Origin: Paragorgia papillata
Taxonomy: Eukaryota; Cnidaria; Anthozoa; Scleralcyonacea; Coralliidae
DNA length: 64,000 nt
Direction: 5' to 3'
Assembly (NCBI GenBank): GCA_035771165.1
Contig: JAWNZC010000259.1
Span: 667,501-731,500 of the forward strand
The notes below the pieces were generated by a model. The model had not been told where the DNA came from. It saw only the letters and a program-made list of their open reading frames with translations, and did no database searches. Numbering within the stretch: position 1 is the first letter of the stretch; each line of letters starts with the position of its first letter. The position numbers and the translations under genes are program-made. Shown here in pieces: positions 45,946 to 57,196 of this stretch.

Positions 45946-46574
45946 TGTAAGGGGGTGTCATGTTGGCTACGGACTGCACAGAGTTGCCTGTGGAGTATGC
46001 TTAAGGTTTTCTCCCATTCGAGGCAGCACTTCACTTGCGATAGTAATTTCTAGTATTTAGAATATTGCACGAATTACCCCGTCGATTCAAAATGGCGATC
46101 AATAGAGTGCTGATGAGTGAGGCATGCGATGGCATTTTAGAAACGTTTAAGTTTGATTGTCTCAAAAGATTTACATCGGGAAGCTCTAGTGAAATTGGTT
46201 AATCCCCAATATATTTTCGTCTTTTAGCCTAGAGGATCGGAGAAATCACTTATATTTCAGCAGCTTCTATGGTTTTTGATATCGTGATATTAATTTATGT
46301 AAAACGTCAAAGATAATGCCGAATGGCACCGATGGGAATGAAAGGGTTAAACGTATTGAGTAAACGTATTCTTATTTGGTAAACGTATCCTTATTTCGTC
46401 GGTTAAAAAGCTTCTTTTCGTTCTCCCAATCAGACTTAGATTCTGCATGTTTACACAGAAAGCCGATCTGGGGTTGGGCCTGCCTTATTTGAACACTCTC
46501 TTAAACAGAAACTTGAATTCTAAGTTGTCAAAGTAGCGAGCTGTGTAGGCAGTGTTGAAACAATTTTTATAGGT
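45946..46574. other. Noncoding interval after the minisatellite
   Basis: No gene recognised. A short frame at 46092 (MAINRVLMSEACDGILE...) is closed after 36 codons and matches nothing I know. Confidence 0.4.
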
Positions 46575-48520
46575 GTTAATTTAATTATATAGGCGTTTCC
46601 CAATTTTCAAGAATTATTAATGAGTTTGAAAAGCTAAGTTCGCGCGACACAACTATACGTGGTACGTCATTCTAAATCGTATTGAATTTTCCTCCGGTCA
46701 CGCGAAGTGGACACGCGTATCTGCATAATGTATAAGACATGGAAAAACTTCGTTCCTTTCTCAAAACGTTTCTAAGGTAGGCACCTTTATAACTCATTTC
46801 TTCTCATCTTGCCAAACGTGTGACATAACGTAGCTTAATAATTATGTTAGACATGAATTTATAACCAAGTGTTTCAGTGGATCTGAAATAGCCTTCACTA
46901 AATTCTGCAAAAGAATCTTGGGTGTTCACTCAAAATCTACAAATTTAGCTGTCTATGGTGAACTAGGAAGGGCACCCCTAATTATACAAAGAGCTACACT
47001 TATAACAAAATATTGGTTTCGCATCAAAAGCTCAACTTTTACAGATACCCTCGCTGGTGAAGCAGCGAGAGTCTGTATGGACTCTAATTTACAACCAATA
47101 TTATTTACAAAATATTTACTAGCTACAACTATGTAATATAGAAGTTAATAATTTTAAAAATTTTGTAATACCACCCAAAGAACAAGGAAATTTTTGCCAT
47201 TACTTGAGGAATAAATTACATGAGTTTTATACTGAATACTGGAAAGAGCAGATTCAACAAGGTGGAAATAATGGCAAATTAAGAGTCTTTAAAAAACTGA
47301 AAATAAATTTTGGCTTTGAAAAATATCTTTCTTCAATTCGCAACTTCAAACATCGTCAAGCGGTTACAAAATTAAGAATTTCAGCTCGTAAACTACCTGT
47401 TGAAACTGGTCGATACGGAAATGTTTCATACAGTGAAAGATTATGCAAACATTGTGACCTAAATGAGATTGGGAACGAACAACACCTTTTAATGTCATGC
47501 AGAAACACAAAGTTCGCCGATCTTAGAGTTAATTTTATGGAAAGTCTCTGTAAAATAAATAACTCATTTTCTAAATTTAGCTATCAAGACCTTTTCATGT
47601 ATGTCATTGCTATGCAAGACAAAACAATTATGACTTTGGTAGCTAAATACTGTTTTAATGTTTTAACAAGTTTTGAAAGTTTATAGTTGAGCACGTACTC
47701 TAGTTTATATGTTATATGTATGTATCTTATATACCAAATCTGGTATTTATGTTGTTTGAATAAAGTTTCTAATTATATCGTGACCTAACCCCAATAAAGA
47801 CGCTTGTAACTTTTGTCAACAGAGTCGCCTAGCTCATACGTTAACCCAGTTCTCTAGCGAGTTTACTGCATAGACGTATATACTGGAGGTTAATAAACGT
47901 ATACTATAGGTGTTACTCCGGATTACATTCACCCAACAGTATATTTACGTACGGTTGACACTTCATGCTAGATAACTCCTAGGTATTTGACAATCAGCAT
48001 GCGGTGGTGGCGAATTTGTTTACGTTATAGTCTAACTATATTTAGATGGTGACGAACTTGTTTACGTTATAGTCTAAACTATATTTACGCACGGTTGACA
48101 CTTCATGCTAGACTGATAGATAACTCCTAGGTATTTGACAATCAGCATGCGGTGGCGGCGAACATGTTTTGAAACGTATAGGGAGTTATAGTATAACTAT
48201 ACACTATATTATAGTATATATATATACTGTATAAATAAACACCATATGCTCTTTCTATCTAAACTGTTTCTCCTTGCCTCAGAGCCACTCAGGTGTGACT
48301 TGACGTGTAAAAACATCTGACGTTAGTCTTAAATAAAGCGGCCCGTTTCAAACATTGCACTTGGCTTTCGTGTCGAATTCAATTTCAGTCGCATGTATCA
48401 AAACGAATCGTGTTTAGAAAAAGAGACTGAGGAATAGTGGGTTGAAAGGGGAGAGTTTCTTAATGCTGCCATAATTTATGCATTGTATTCGGCAAGAAGC
48501 CCCAGACTGACTTTAAGTCG
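46575..48520. repeat. Repeated module P, copy 2, split by a LINE fragment
   Basis: The left part (46575-46899) and right part (47781-48520) continue one another as in copy P3, where CTTCACTTACATGGGTGACC is uninterrupted. A partial internal repeat of the ACGGTTGACACTTCATGC block occurs at about 47950 and 48085. Confidence 0.65.
46900..47780 (+). pseudogene. Non-LTR retrotransposon RT C-terminal fragment with Cys/His motif
   Basis: From 46905 the frame reads FCKRILGVHSKSTNLAVYGE and LGRAPLIIQRATLITKYWF. After a break near 47135 it continues as GFEKYLSSIRNFKHRQAVTK, LRISARKLPVETGRYGN and CKHCDLNEIGNEQHLLMSC (C-x2-C...H...C). This is a well-known carboxy-terminal layout of non-LTR elements of a family different from the two other LINEs here. 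A 3' end with AATAAAGTTTC closes it at about 47770. It is 5'-truncated and frameshifted. Confidence 0.85.
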
Positions 48521-48824
48521 GTTGTAGTGTTTTTACCGTAGATAATTTTCATGAGTCCGGCCTGAAATGAATTTGTATACTTTTTGTGAATACGTCTTGC
48601 TGGCTTTTCTTTGGTGAATCTTGGCGTTATATATCAAACTCAAATGGGCACTACAAGTTTCTCTAACGTGCTTGTTATTCGGAGCAACGCCTAGTATACG
48701 TTTCTATGCATCTAGTGTTTAATTATCTAATAGCATATTCATGCACAGTTGGTAGTTCATGCTAGATAACTCCTTGGTATTTGCACAAAGAGGGAATGAA
48801 AGGATTTATGCAATGTTGATTAAT

Positions 48825-49975
48825 GAGTTTGAAAAGCTCAGTTGTATAAGTGGTCATTCTGAATCGTATTGGATTTTCCTTCGATTTGAACAGCCTCAGT
48901 TTGTTATCAAACTGTTGTCACTGTAGCTCATCTGCGTTGCCATACAACCATTAACTAAAGATTGATAAGTTTACCTGGAGGACCAACCACACAAAGCAAA
49001 TACTATACAAGACATGGAAAAACTGCGTTCCTTTCTCAAAACGTTTCTGAGGTAGGCACGTTTATAACTAATTTCTTCTCATCTTGCGATACGTGCGACA
49101 TAGAGTAGCTTAGTTATGTTATGTTATGTTAGACATGAATTTGTAACCAAGGGTTTCAGTGGATCTGAAATTATAGTCTTCACTTACATGGGTGACCTAA
49201 CCCCAACAAAGACGCTAACTCTATAGTCAAAAACAAAGTCGCCTTGCTCATACGTTAACGCGGTTCTCTAGCGATCGAGTTCACGGCATAAACGTTAATA
49301 AACGTATACTTCAGGTGTTGATAAATGTATACTATAGATGTTACTCCGGATTACATTCACCCAACAGTATATTTACGTACGGTTGACACTTCATGCTAGA
49401 TAACTCCTAGGTATTTGACAATCAGCATGCGGTGGTGGCGAACTTGTTTACGTTATAGTCTAACTATACACTATATTATAGTATACACTGTATAAATATA
49501 CACCATATACTCTGTCTATCTAAAATACCACGCCTTACTCTAGTAGAGCCGAAACTATAAATCTAAGTGTGACTTGATGAGTAAAAACATCTGACGTTAG
49601 ACTTAAATAAAGCGGCCCGTTTCAAAAATTGCACTTGGCTTTCGTGTCGAATTCAATTTCAGTCGCATGTATCAAAACGAATTGTATTTAGAGAAATAGA
49701 CTGAGGTATACAGGGTTAAAAGGGAGAGTTTCATTAAGAAACCATAATTTATGCATTGTATTGGCCAGATGGAAATTCTTCGAATTTTTGCCGCTCTTTT
49801 GAGATTTGCTTGTATAACCAGGTCAATTTAAGACAGCTTCTTGCGAAATTATCTTAAACTTATATTGTTGGTGAAGGCTGTTTCAGATCAAGTAAAGCAC
49901 CTGATTATCGAATTTATGTCCATGCAACGTAACACAGATAATTTATAAAGACCTGAACCAAACCTAGGTATTGTT
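48825..49975. repeat. Repeated module P, copy 3
   Basis: The same ordered blocks as P1 (CTCAAAACGTTTCTGAGGTA, GTGGATCTGAAA, ACTCCGGATTACATTCACCC, GACAATCAGCATGCGGTGG) with no large insertion. It shows the uninterrupted form of the sites broken in P2 and P4. Confidence 0.65.
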
Positions 49976-50507
49976 ATCCCCATCCCCCGAGATATCTCGG
50001 TGTTATTATAGTGTATAAATAAACCCTCCCCCTCCCCCTCCCCCTCCCCCTCTCAAGATTTGTGAAAGTCCGAGGGCCACCAGCCGAGGACTTTTACAAA
50101 TCTTCCCGAGGCAAAGGAGAAATTTAATCGCTAATTTCCCGAAAAGTCATGTTATTAGTTTGTAATATTATGATCGTCGAGGAAAACTTTGAGAATCTTA
50201 CCGACAGGAAATTTACACGGTTGATCAGAGAAGTTGTATCTAATTTTCCCGTGCATGTTGATGAGGGAAAATATATGCAAGCGGGAAATTTAGAAGAAGA
50301 CAAAGGATTTCTTTGTCTTCTACTTTTCCCTCATCAACATGCACGGGAAAATTAGAAGACAAGGGATAAATTTCCCTCTTAATTGCATGAGCGATGAGGG
50401 AAATACGAGGTTTACATTCCCTCGGAGAACACTAAAAGAATCCGAGGCGATCATATATATATATATATATATACATATATACACACACACACAGAAGTAC
50501 TAGACCG
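49976..50507. repeat. (CCCCCT)n, long hairpin and AT/CA microsatellite
   Basis: CCCTCC/CCCCCT repeats at 50025-50052. The stretch 50238-50353 is an inverted repeat in which TTTTCCCGTGCATGTTGATG and GAGGGAAAA face their complements. (TA)n(CA)n at 50453-50494. The frame 50149-50355 runs through the hairpin and is not a credible gene. Confidence 0.75.
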
Positions 50508-50580
50508 ACCCATATGAACAGCTCTTTAATTTATAGGCGTTTACCAATTTAAATTAGCATCAACGTTTGAGTATCAAGCC
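50508..50580. repeat. Repeated module P, copy 4, left end
   Basis: ATATGAACAGCTCTTTAATT through TTGAGTATCAAGC, which continues at about 52362 after two inserted TIR elements. Confidence 0.65.
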
Positions 50581-50624
50581 TAGATGGACGGCCAACCTCG
50601 ATAAAAGTGTCTCAAAAACACCGT

Positions 50625-51582
50625 TGATGGCATTTTTTGTTACAAGCAGGTAACCATGCTAAATCGTAACGGATAGTGTATACTTTGAAGGTGATGGGTG
50701 TTGGCAGCCGTAATTATTGATTTATATACTAAAATTTAGAGCTTTTTGAAAGCACAATGTGATGGATGGGATATATGTAAAGTGCTGCCTATTTACGTTT
50801 GTGTTATTTGAATTAGTTAAATTCAGAATGCTATCCAATCAGCATGCCTCTAGTTTTGCTTAACCTAATTCGCATAACTCACAATCATAAACAAACAAGA
50901 AATATGGCGTGAATACACCTAAATATAATACTTCGAAGAAAGGCCACAAACAGGTAAGCTTGCCAAGAATCAGAAATTTATTAGATCTGGTAGCTACAGG
51001 AAAGTCTCATATTCGTAAATTACTTTGTTTTATTTTGGTAATTTGCCGATACCGCCATCTATCTATACTGTTATAAAGCTGAGCTTTTGTACTATAGTAT
51101 AGTATTGCTCATAATATCCTTAGACATTTAACTCACCGGTTCAACAGTACTATCTTGTGATACACGGAAGGCAACCGGCCTAGTCATCTTGATCAATGTC
51201 TTAGCTACATTTCTATGCTGCATGGTTGCCTGCTTGTAACAAAAAGTTTTCAGATTGTTGTGGCTGTTCTTCTAAGTGTTATATTTAGGCGAATTTGCGC
51301 CATGTTTCTTGTTTGTTTATAATTGTGGGCTATGCGAATTAGAATATCAGAACTTCAGGCACGCTGATTGGATAGCATTCTGAATTTGTAATTCAAATAA
51401 TACACAAACGTAAATAGGCATCGCTTTACAGATATCCCATCCATCACATTGTGCTTCCAAAAAGCTCGAAATTTTAGTATATAAATCAATAATCACGACT
51501 GCCAACACCCCGCACCTTCAAAGTATACCCTATCCGATATGATTTAGCATGGTTGCCTGCTTGTAACAAAAAATGCCATCAA
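50625..51582. mobile_element. DNA element with ~240-bp terminal inverted repeats
   Basis: TTGATGGCATTTTTTGTTAC at the left edge and its complement at the right. The arms 50625-50860 and 51340-51582 align through CTTTGAAGGTG, GTTGGCAG, TTTATATACTAAAATTT, CACAATGTGATGGATGGGAT and CAGAATGCTATCCAATCAGC. A third inner copy of TGCCTGCTTGTAACAAAAAG is at 51228. The ~480-bp centre has no transposase frame. No clear TSD beyond the arms. Confidence 0.75.
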
Positions 51583-51603
51583 AAGTAATATTTTGAAGCC
51601 TTG

Positions 51604-52347
51604 GCAGGTGTCCCAGTTAATTTGGACCTCCCTAAATTCGGACCCCCGGTCCAAATCTACTAGTAGATTTGGACCACCCGGGGGTCCAAATCTACTAGTA
51701 AATATGGACCCCCGTTGGCGGATTTGGACCCCCCTCCAAAAGTTAAATATATGCAGTGTGAACACAATAATATAAACGAAATTCATAATAGCGAACAGTC
51801 TGAAGTTTTTTTGTCACTTTATATTAGTGATAAAGAACACAAACCGTAAAATAGAAACCACTACCAGAGTTAGTAAACGCTCTCTTAGTTAGCGATGTTT
51901 ATCATCCTATAAAGTATACATATTTTCCATTTGGTAACTTTCTAGTTTTTTGTAGTAGTACTTACTCAGTTTAATAACAGTGTTAAGATTTTTGAAATTA
52001 GATAATGTTACTGGTAATAGAATTTTATTTGATGCATGTACGTCAACGAAACAAATTTTCGAACTATGAAAATGTCGCCCAACAATGTTTTTTATTCGCT
52101 ATTGAACACAATAAGCTCGACTGTGAGGTTTATAACTGGCTTTGGACATGAATATTAATGAATGTAACATCTTCATCGTTTTCTGGGTTGTTTTGGGTAT
52201 AAAAAGTGTTTAAAAAGGGGGGTCCAAATCCGCCAACGGGGGTCCATATTTACTAGTAGATTTGGACCCCCCGGTCCAAATCTACTAGGAGATTTGGACC
52301 GGGGGTTCCAAATCTACTGGGGGGTCCAAATCCGCTGTGACACCGGC
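51604..52347. mobile_element. TIR element with CTACTAGTAG sub-repeats
   Basis: The left arm (51604-51735) starts GCAGGTGTCCCAGTTAATTT and the reversed right arm (52215-52347) starts GGCCGGTGTCACAGCGGATT. Both contain several ATTTGGACC/GGTCCAAAT words separated by CTACTAGTAG palindromes. The centre is AT-rich noncoding sequence. It lies directly beside the preceding element; together they split module P4. Confidence 0.75.
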
Positions 52348-52361
52348 CCTCTAGCCGTGGT

Positions 52362-53014
52362 CACCGTAGCCGCGCTTTACCGCTGTGTTGCCCTTGAAGT
52401 GGACACGCGTATCTGCATATACTGTATATATGACATGGAAAAACTCAAAACGTTTCTAAGGTAGGCACGTTTATAACTCATTTCTTTTCATCTTGCCAAA
52501 CGTACGTGTGACATAAAGTAGCTGGATTATGTTAGACATGAATTTATAACCAAGTGTTTTAGTGGATCTGAAATAGCTTGTATCTCAATTGTCATCTAAA
52601 CATTATGTATGATTAGTTACTAATCGTATATCTAGTTATAAACTAATCTTACTTAATTTTATGCATCTGGTTATTTAGAGATTAAATGTCCCTGTGGGAA
52701 GTGAACACTGAAAACAGAGGTGGCCGTGATATTACTCCGGATTACATTCACCCAACAGTATATTTACGTACGGTTGCCACTTCATGCTAGATATACTCCT
52801 AGGTATTTGACAATCAGCATGCGGTGGCGGCAGAACGTGTTTAGAAACGTATAGGGAGTTCTAGTCTAACTATATATGCACTGTATAAATAAACACCATA
52901 TACTCTTTCTATCTAAACTGTCTATTCTGCAATACCGCGCCTTACACTAGTAGAGAAAGTCAAACTAGAAATCTAGCGTTAACTCTCTTTGCCTCGCAGA
53001 ACCATGCACTCGCG
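52362..53014. repeat. Repeated module P, copy 4, right part
   Basis: From TGGTCACCGTAGCC to ATGCACTCGCGTGTGAC, with the block 52801-53003 in the standard orientation. It ends where a different ~785-bp sequence starts. Confidence 0.65.
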
Positions 53015-53799
53015 TGTGACGTGCGACAAGCTTTAGAACGGGGCAGTGAGAACTCGACAAACGGTGAAGTGAGAACTCTGGTCCAAGAGACTTTGTCGAA
53101 GATAGATACGAAAAAGAACCTCTCTTAAAGAATCAACGGTGGTGAAGGAGTCGAAGGCCTTGTACCAAAGACCGTAGTTAGATTCGTGGAGATCCACAGA
53201 ACACTATCGTCAAGAGATTGATTTTGCATCCGAAAGCAGTTACTCGTGCGCATGCATGCGAGGCAAAGAGAACCACCAGGAGGCTGAAGAGCTTTGCGGT
53301 GTGAGATAAGCCGAAGTCATCGGCTCACCAAGGCGAAGTTAGCCTGCCTTTCTGCGGCCATTACAGTTGCTGGTTGACCGAAGCAGTTGAGGAGTAGTGG
53401 TAAACGATTTGACGGGATTTTGACCAGGACCACAAGAGTGATCACGATTCACGAGTTCGAAGGGTTATTGACAAAGGCGTAGTATTTCTAAAGACTCCGG
53501 AGCAAACATCGTAAAAGAAGAAGAAGCAAAGAAGAGGAAGCTTCGGCCGATCTGAGGGCTTGAGGAAATAGGAACGATAAGTATCGAACGTATAGAAAGA
53601 CAATTATTTGATATCATAGTATTAGGAATAAGGTAATGGTATAGTAATTTATAATTAAACAGTTATTGCATTAATTATCGTTGAAATATTAAATTATTTT
53701 ACTCATATCCCGAGTCTATGCAAGTTGTAAGAAGGGGTGCTTCTCAGGATATATCTGACAGACCGCGTGTATACTCGAAAGTGACGTGAATTCGTCACA
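53015..53799 (+). mobile_element. Possible solo LTR
   Basis: The segment starts TGTGACG and ends CGTCACA (TG...CA with short inverted ends). It is about 785 bp and is a unique insertion relative to the other module copies. The first six bases also belong to the module itself, and the flanks (TCGCG, GGAAG) do not match, so the ends may be coincidental. No TATA box was certain. Low confidence. Confidence 0.3.
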
Positions 53800-54036
53800 G
53801 GAAGGTGTTTCTTAGTATATACCTATATATAGTACCTATATATAGGTGATGAACGAGAAAAGTCAACAGAATTAATTAAAAATGTGTCCAACAGGTGTGT
53901 TTCTTTAAACTTTTCTAACCATTAATATATATATATATATATATATATTAATGAAAAATTTATATATACAAATTTTGTGTGTGTGTTTATATATATATAT
54001 ATATATGTGTGTGTGTATATATATATATTGTGTGTG

Positions 54037-54067
<31 letters not shown>

Positions 54068-54083
54068 ATATATATATATATAT

Positions 54084-54121
<38 letters not shown>

Positions 54122-54140
54122 AAATATATATATACACACA
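53800..54140. repeat. TA/GTGTATA microsatellite with a copy of the 5213-5330 flank
   Basis: GGAAGGTGTTTCTTAGTATA, GATGAACGAGAAAAGTCAAC and CATTAATATATATA repeat 5213-5330. Then follows (TA)n(TG)n of about 200 bp (53925-54138). Frames across it (Tyr/Ile repeats) are artefacts. Confidence 0.85.
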
Positions 54141-54167
54141 CAAAATTTGTAAAAACTGTTTTGTCTA

Positions 54168-55470
54168 GACCGACCCATATGAACAGCTCTTTAATTTATA
54201 GGCGTTTACCAATTTAAATTAGTATCAACGTTTGAGTATCAAGCTGTGGTCTTGAAGTGGACACGCGTATCTGCATATACCGTATAAGACATGTAAAAAC
54301 TCCGTTCCTTTCTCAAAACGTTTCTAAGGTAGGCACGTTTATAACTCATTTCTTCTCATCTTGCCAAACGTACGTGTGACATAAAGTAGCTGGATTATGT
54401 TAGACATGAACTTATAACCAAGTGTTTTAGTGGATCTGAAATAGCCTGTATCTCGATTGTCATCTAACCATGACAAAGACGCTAGCTCTAGTTAGAAACA
54501 GAGTTTATCGCCTAGCTTATCCCTATAAACCGGTTCTCTAGCGAGTTCACGGCATAAACGTATACTTGAAGTTGATAAACGTATACTAGGTGCTGATAAA
54601 TGTATACTGCTGTTATTATAAGTAATTTTGCATGGCATTGAGGTTGATTAGTGAAATGTATCCGGGACTCTTGGCTAAACCTCCCTCGGCTTTCGAGGGC
54701 GAAGGTTTCCGAGGAAGAAGGAGAATAAAACGAAAACGCTTTTGGCGGAGTCAACAACTTCAAAGTGAAAAATTATTGAGTTGTGATTAATACTATTGGG
54801 AATTCGATAAGTGTTCACTTCGTGTATTTGTTAGTTATTATATGCATAAGCGAACTTTGGCGTAAACATTAGGTATGATTAGTTACTAATCGTATACCTA
54901 GTTATAAACTAATCCTATTTAATCTTTTTGCATCGGGTTATTTAGAGATTAAATGTCCCTGTGGGAACAGTGAAAACCGAGGTCGCCGTGATATTACTCC
55001 GGATTACATTCATCCAACAGTATATTTACGTACGGTTGCCACTTCGTGCTAGATATACTCCTATAGGTATTTGACAATCAGCATGCGGTGGCGGCAGAAC
55101 GTGTTTAGAAACGTATAGGAAGTTATAGTCTAACTATACACTATATTATAGTATATGCACTGTATAAATAAACACCATATACTCTTTCTATCTAAACTGT
55201 CTATTCTGCAATACCGTGCCTTACACTAGTAGAGAAAGTCAAACTAGAAATCTAGCGTTAACTCTCTTTGCCTCCGGCAGAACCATGCACTCGCGTGTGA
55301 CTTGACGAGTAAAAACATCTGGCGTTAGACTTAAATAAGCGGTCCATTTCAAACATTGCAAAATCGTGTCGAATTCAATTTCTGTTCCTTGTAACGAATT
55401 TTGTTTAGAGAAAGAGACTGAGGAATACAGGGTTGAAAGGAGATAGTTTCTTAATGCCTCATAATTTATC
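54168..55470. repeat. Repeated module P, copy 5
   Basis: Continuous with the upstream flank of the second intact MFS gene, as P1 is with the first. It lacks the Harbinger-type MITE of P1 (about 54655). Its 55058-55285 block is in standard orientation. A deletion after 55465 removes the part matching 8280-8980. Confidence 0.7.
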
Positions 55471-56997
55471 GCGATTATATGGAAACCATGCTGCAGGCTT
55501 AAGGTGTCCGGGGGAATGCTCCCTTGTCACATATGCATACTGCATCCAAAAAGGTTATATATCGTTGCTATTATCTAATCACATAAATTCAAAGGAAGCA
55601 TGTGGGTGTGTTTTTCCCACAACACCAAACATGAAAATTTCGGAGTGATTATTTTTGATAATAGCAAAGGTATATAACTTTCTCCGATAAGTCATTATAT
55701 ATATGCACTGTGACGTCAAAATATATAATTTGCATATCAAACAAACGTCTTATCCCAGTTACACTATACCAGATTGGTAAATCACAATAACAAAAAAACC
55801 GCGCGTTTCTTGCGTGGGATTTTCGAAAAAGACTTTCTTTTTACTCGGGCTACCGAGTCTAGGTTTTGGCTCTTTTTTTTTTTTATTTGGAGTGTCACGA
55901 TCTTGCATTTTTGCACTTTTTACTTCCGCTAATATTCATGCGTGAGTTGTTAGCCGGGTGACCGGTACAATTTGAAAATGGAACAAAATCCTGCCGTTTA
56001 GCCCTTGCATTTACACGATACCGGCACAAACATGACATGAAAACGGCACAAAATGAAGACTGGTTCCTTGACCGCATGAAATGAAAACGGACGCTAACCG
56101 GAATCGTGTAAACGCCCGTGCCGTAACAGTAGATGACGGTAATCACGATATATACGACCACAGTATTCGTGTCAGCAGTATCCACAAAGCCTTCTCAATT
56201 CTCATTGGAAGAGAATGGTTACATGCTAATCCGTAATTATATTATACCGGCACCGTGTAAACGCAAGGCTTTTGGGGCTGTATTTACACACCGGCATGAT
56301 TTTGTTCCGTTTTCAAATTGTACCGGCATCGTGTAAACGGTGTCTGAGTGAGGCCTTGAGGCATGTTGTAAGTTCTTTGCTCCTTTCACTTTTGGAGTTG
56401 GACAAAAAGTTGAACAGCTTTGCCTTTTGATCAGGGTGTTCTTGCACGTTGTTGGTAGATTTTGAAAGAGACTGACTGACTTTGTCGTTAAACAGTGATC
56501 AGATGTAGCTGAAAACTGACTTGTTCGTAAATATGTTCACCAGTGTGAGGTATATTCACCACATTCAGTCTTCGATTCAGGCTCCGCGTACTTGTCAGTA
56601 GCCCGAGTGAACGCCTGACCTAGGCGTCTTTTTAAGTAATAATTGCAAAGTGGAACATTCTAAAGTCTGTGTATTTAGTTGCTTTTTTACATACTAGACT
56701 GGGACAGCGGGAAAGCAAAATATGAAAATTTAGGTCCATATTTAATGAGCATTGGTCAAAGCCTGCAAATGAGACACAACAGAATCCACAGATAGACGTC
56801 TTGGACGACTATCAGAATTGATCACAAGAAACAAATATATTATATTCGCCTTTCAAGTTTCAATGTATTGGAAAAGCTGCCAACAGCTGCGTTGAAATCG
56901 ACAATAAAGAATTGGAAATAGAATATTTGTAGCGGAACGTATCGGATTAACCCCCGTTTTACACACACACAACAAATTTCGGCATTGCACGTACACG
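55471..56997. other. Upstream flank of the second intact MFS gene
   Basis: It aligns with 8985-10272. It holds a copy of the AGACCCCGTTTACAC element without its left end (55955-56345) and about 155 bp (56617-56772) that are missing from the first block. About 55690-55850 is an extra AT-rich stretch not in the first block. Confidence 0.55.
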
Positions 56998-57123
56998 ATG
57001 CCTGAAATTTGTCAACAACGAATCAACGAAACGAAAAACTACAAAAGAAGTTACTCTGTCATTTCAAGAGGTCTTTGCGTTTGGGGTCAAGAAAGGGGAT
57101 TTCGCTGCCAAACAGAAATATAA
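56998..57123 (+). promoter_or_regulatory. Upstream ORF of second intact MFS gene (41 codons)
   Basis: MPEICQQRINETKNYKRSYS... opens at the same position relative to the MFS frame as in copy 1, but reads through (TGG instead of TAG) to TAA at 57121-57123. It ends 73 bp before the MFS ATG. A possible leader uORF; transcription was not shown. Confidence 0.35.
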
Positions 57124-57196
57124 CATTTTGCTTTTCTATTTTTCTCCTATACTTCATAGAACGCTCAAGAACTGTCTGAAGATTGAATTTACTTCA

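Noticed and set aside
45059..45979. Long open frames (up to 306 codons) over the 45.2-45.9 kb region on both strands
   Set aside because: They come from a 19-bp tandem repeat without stop codons; all frames are open and the products are simple repeats.
50149..50355. Small gene of 68 codons
   Set aside because: The frame runs through both arms of a hairpin and has no protein motif.
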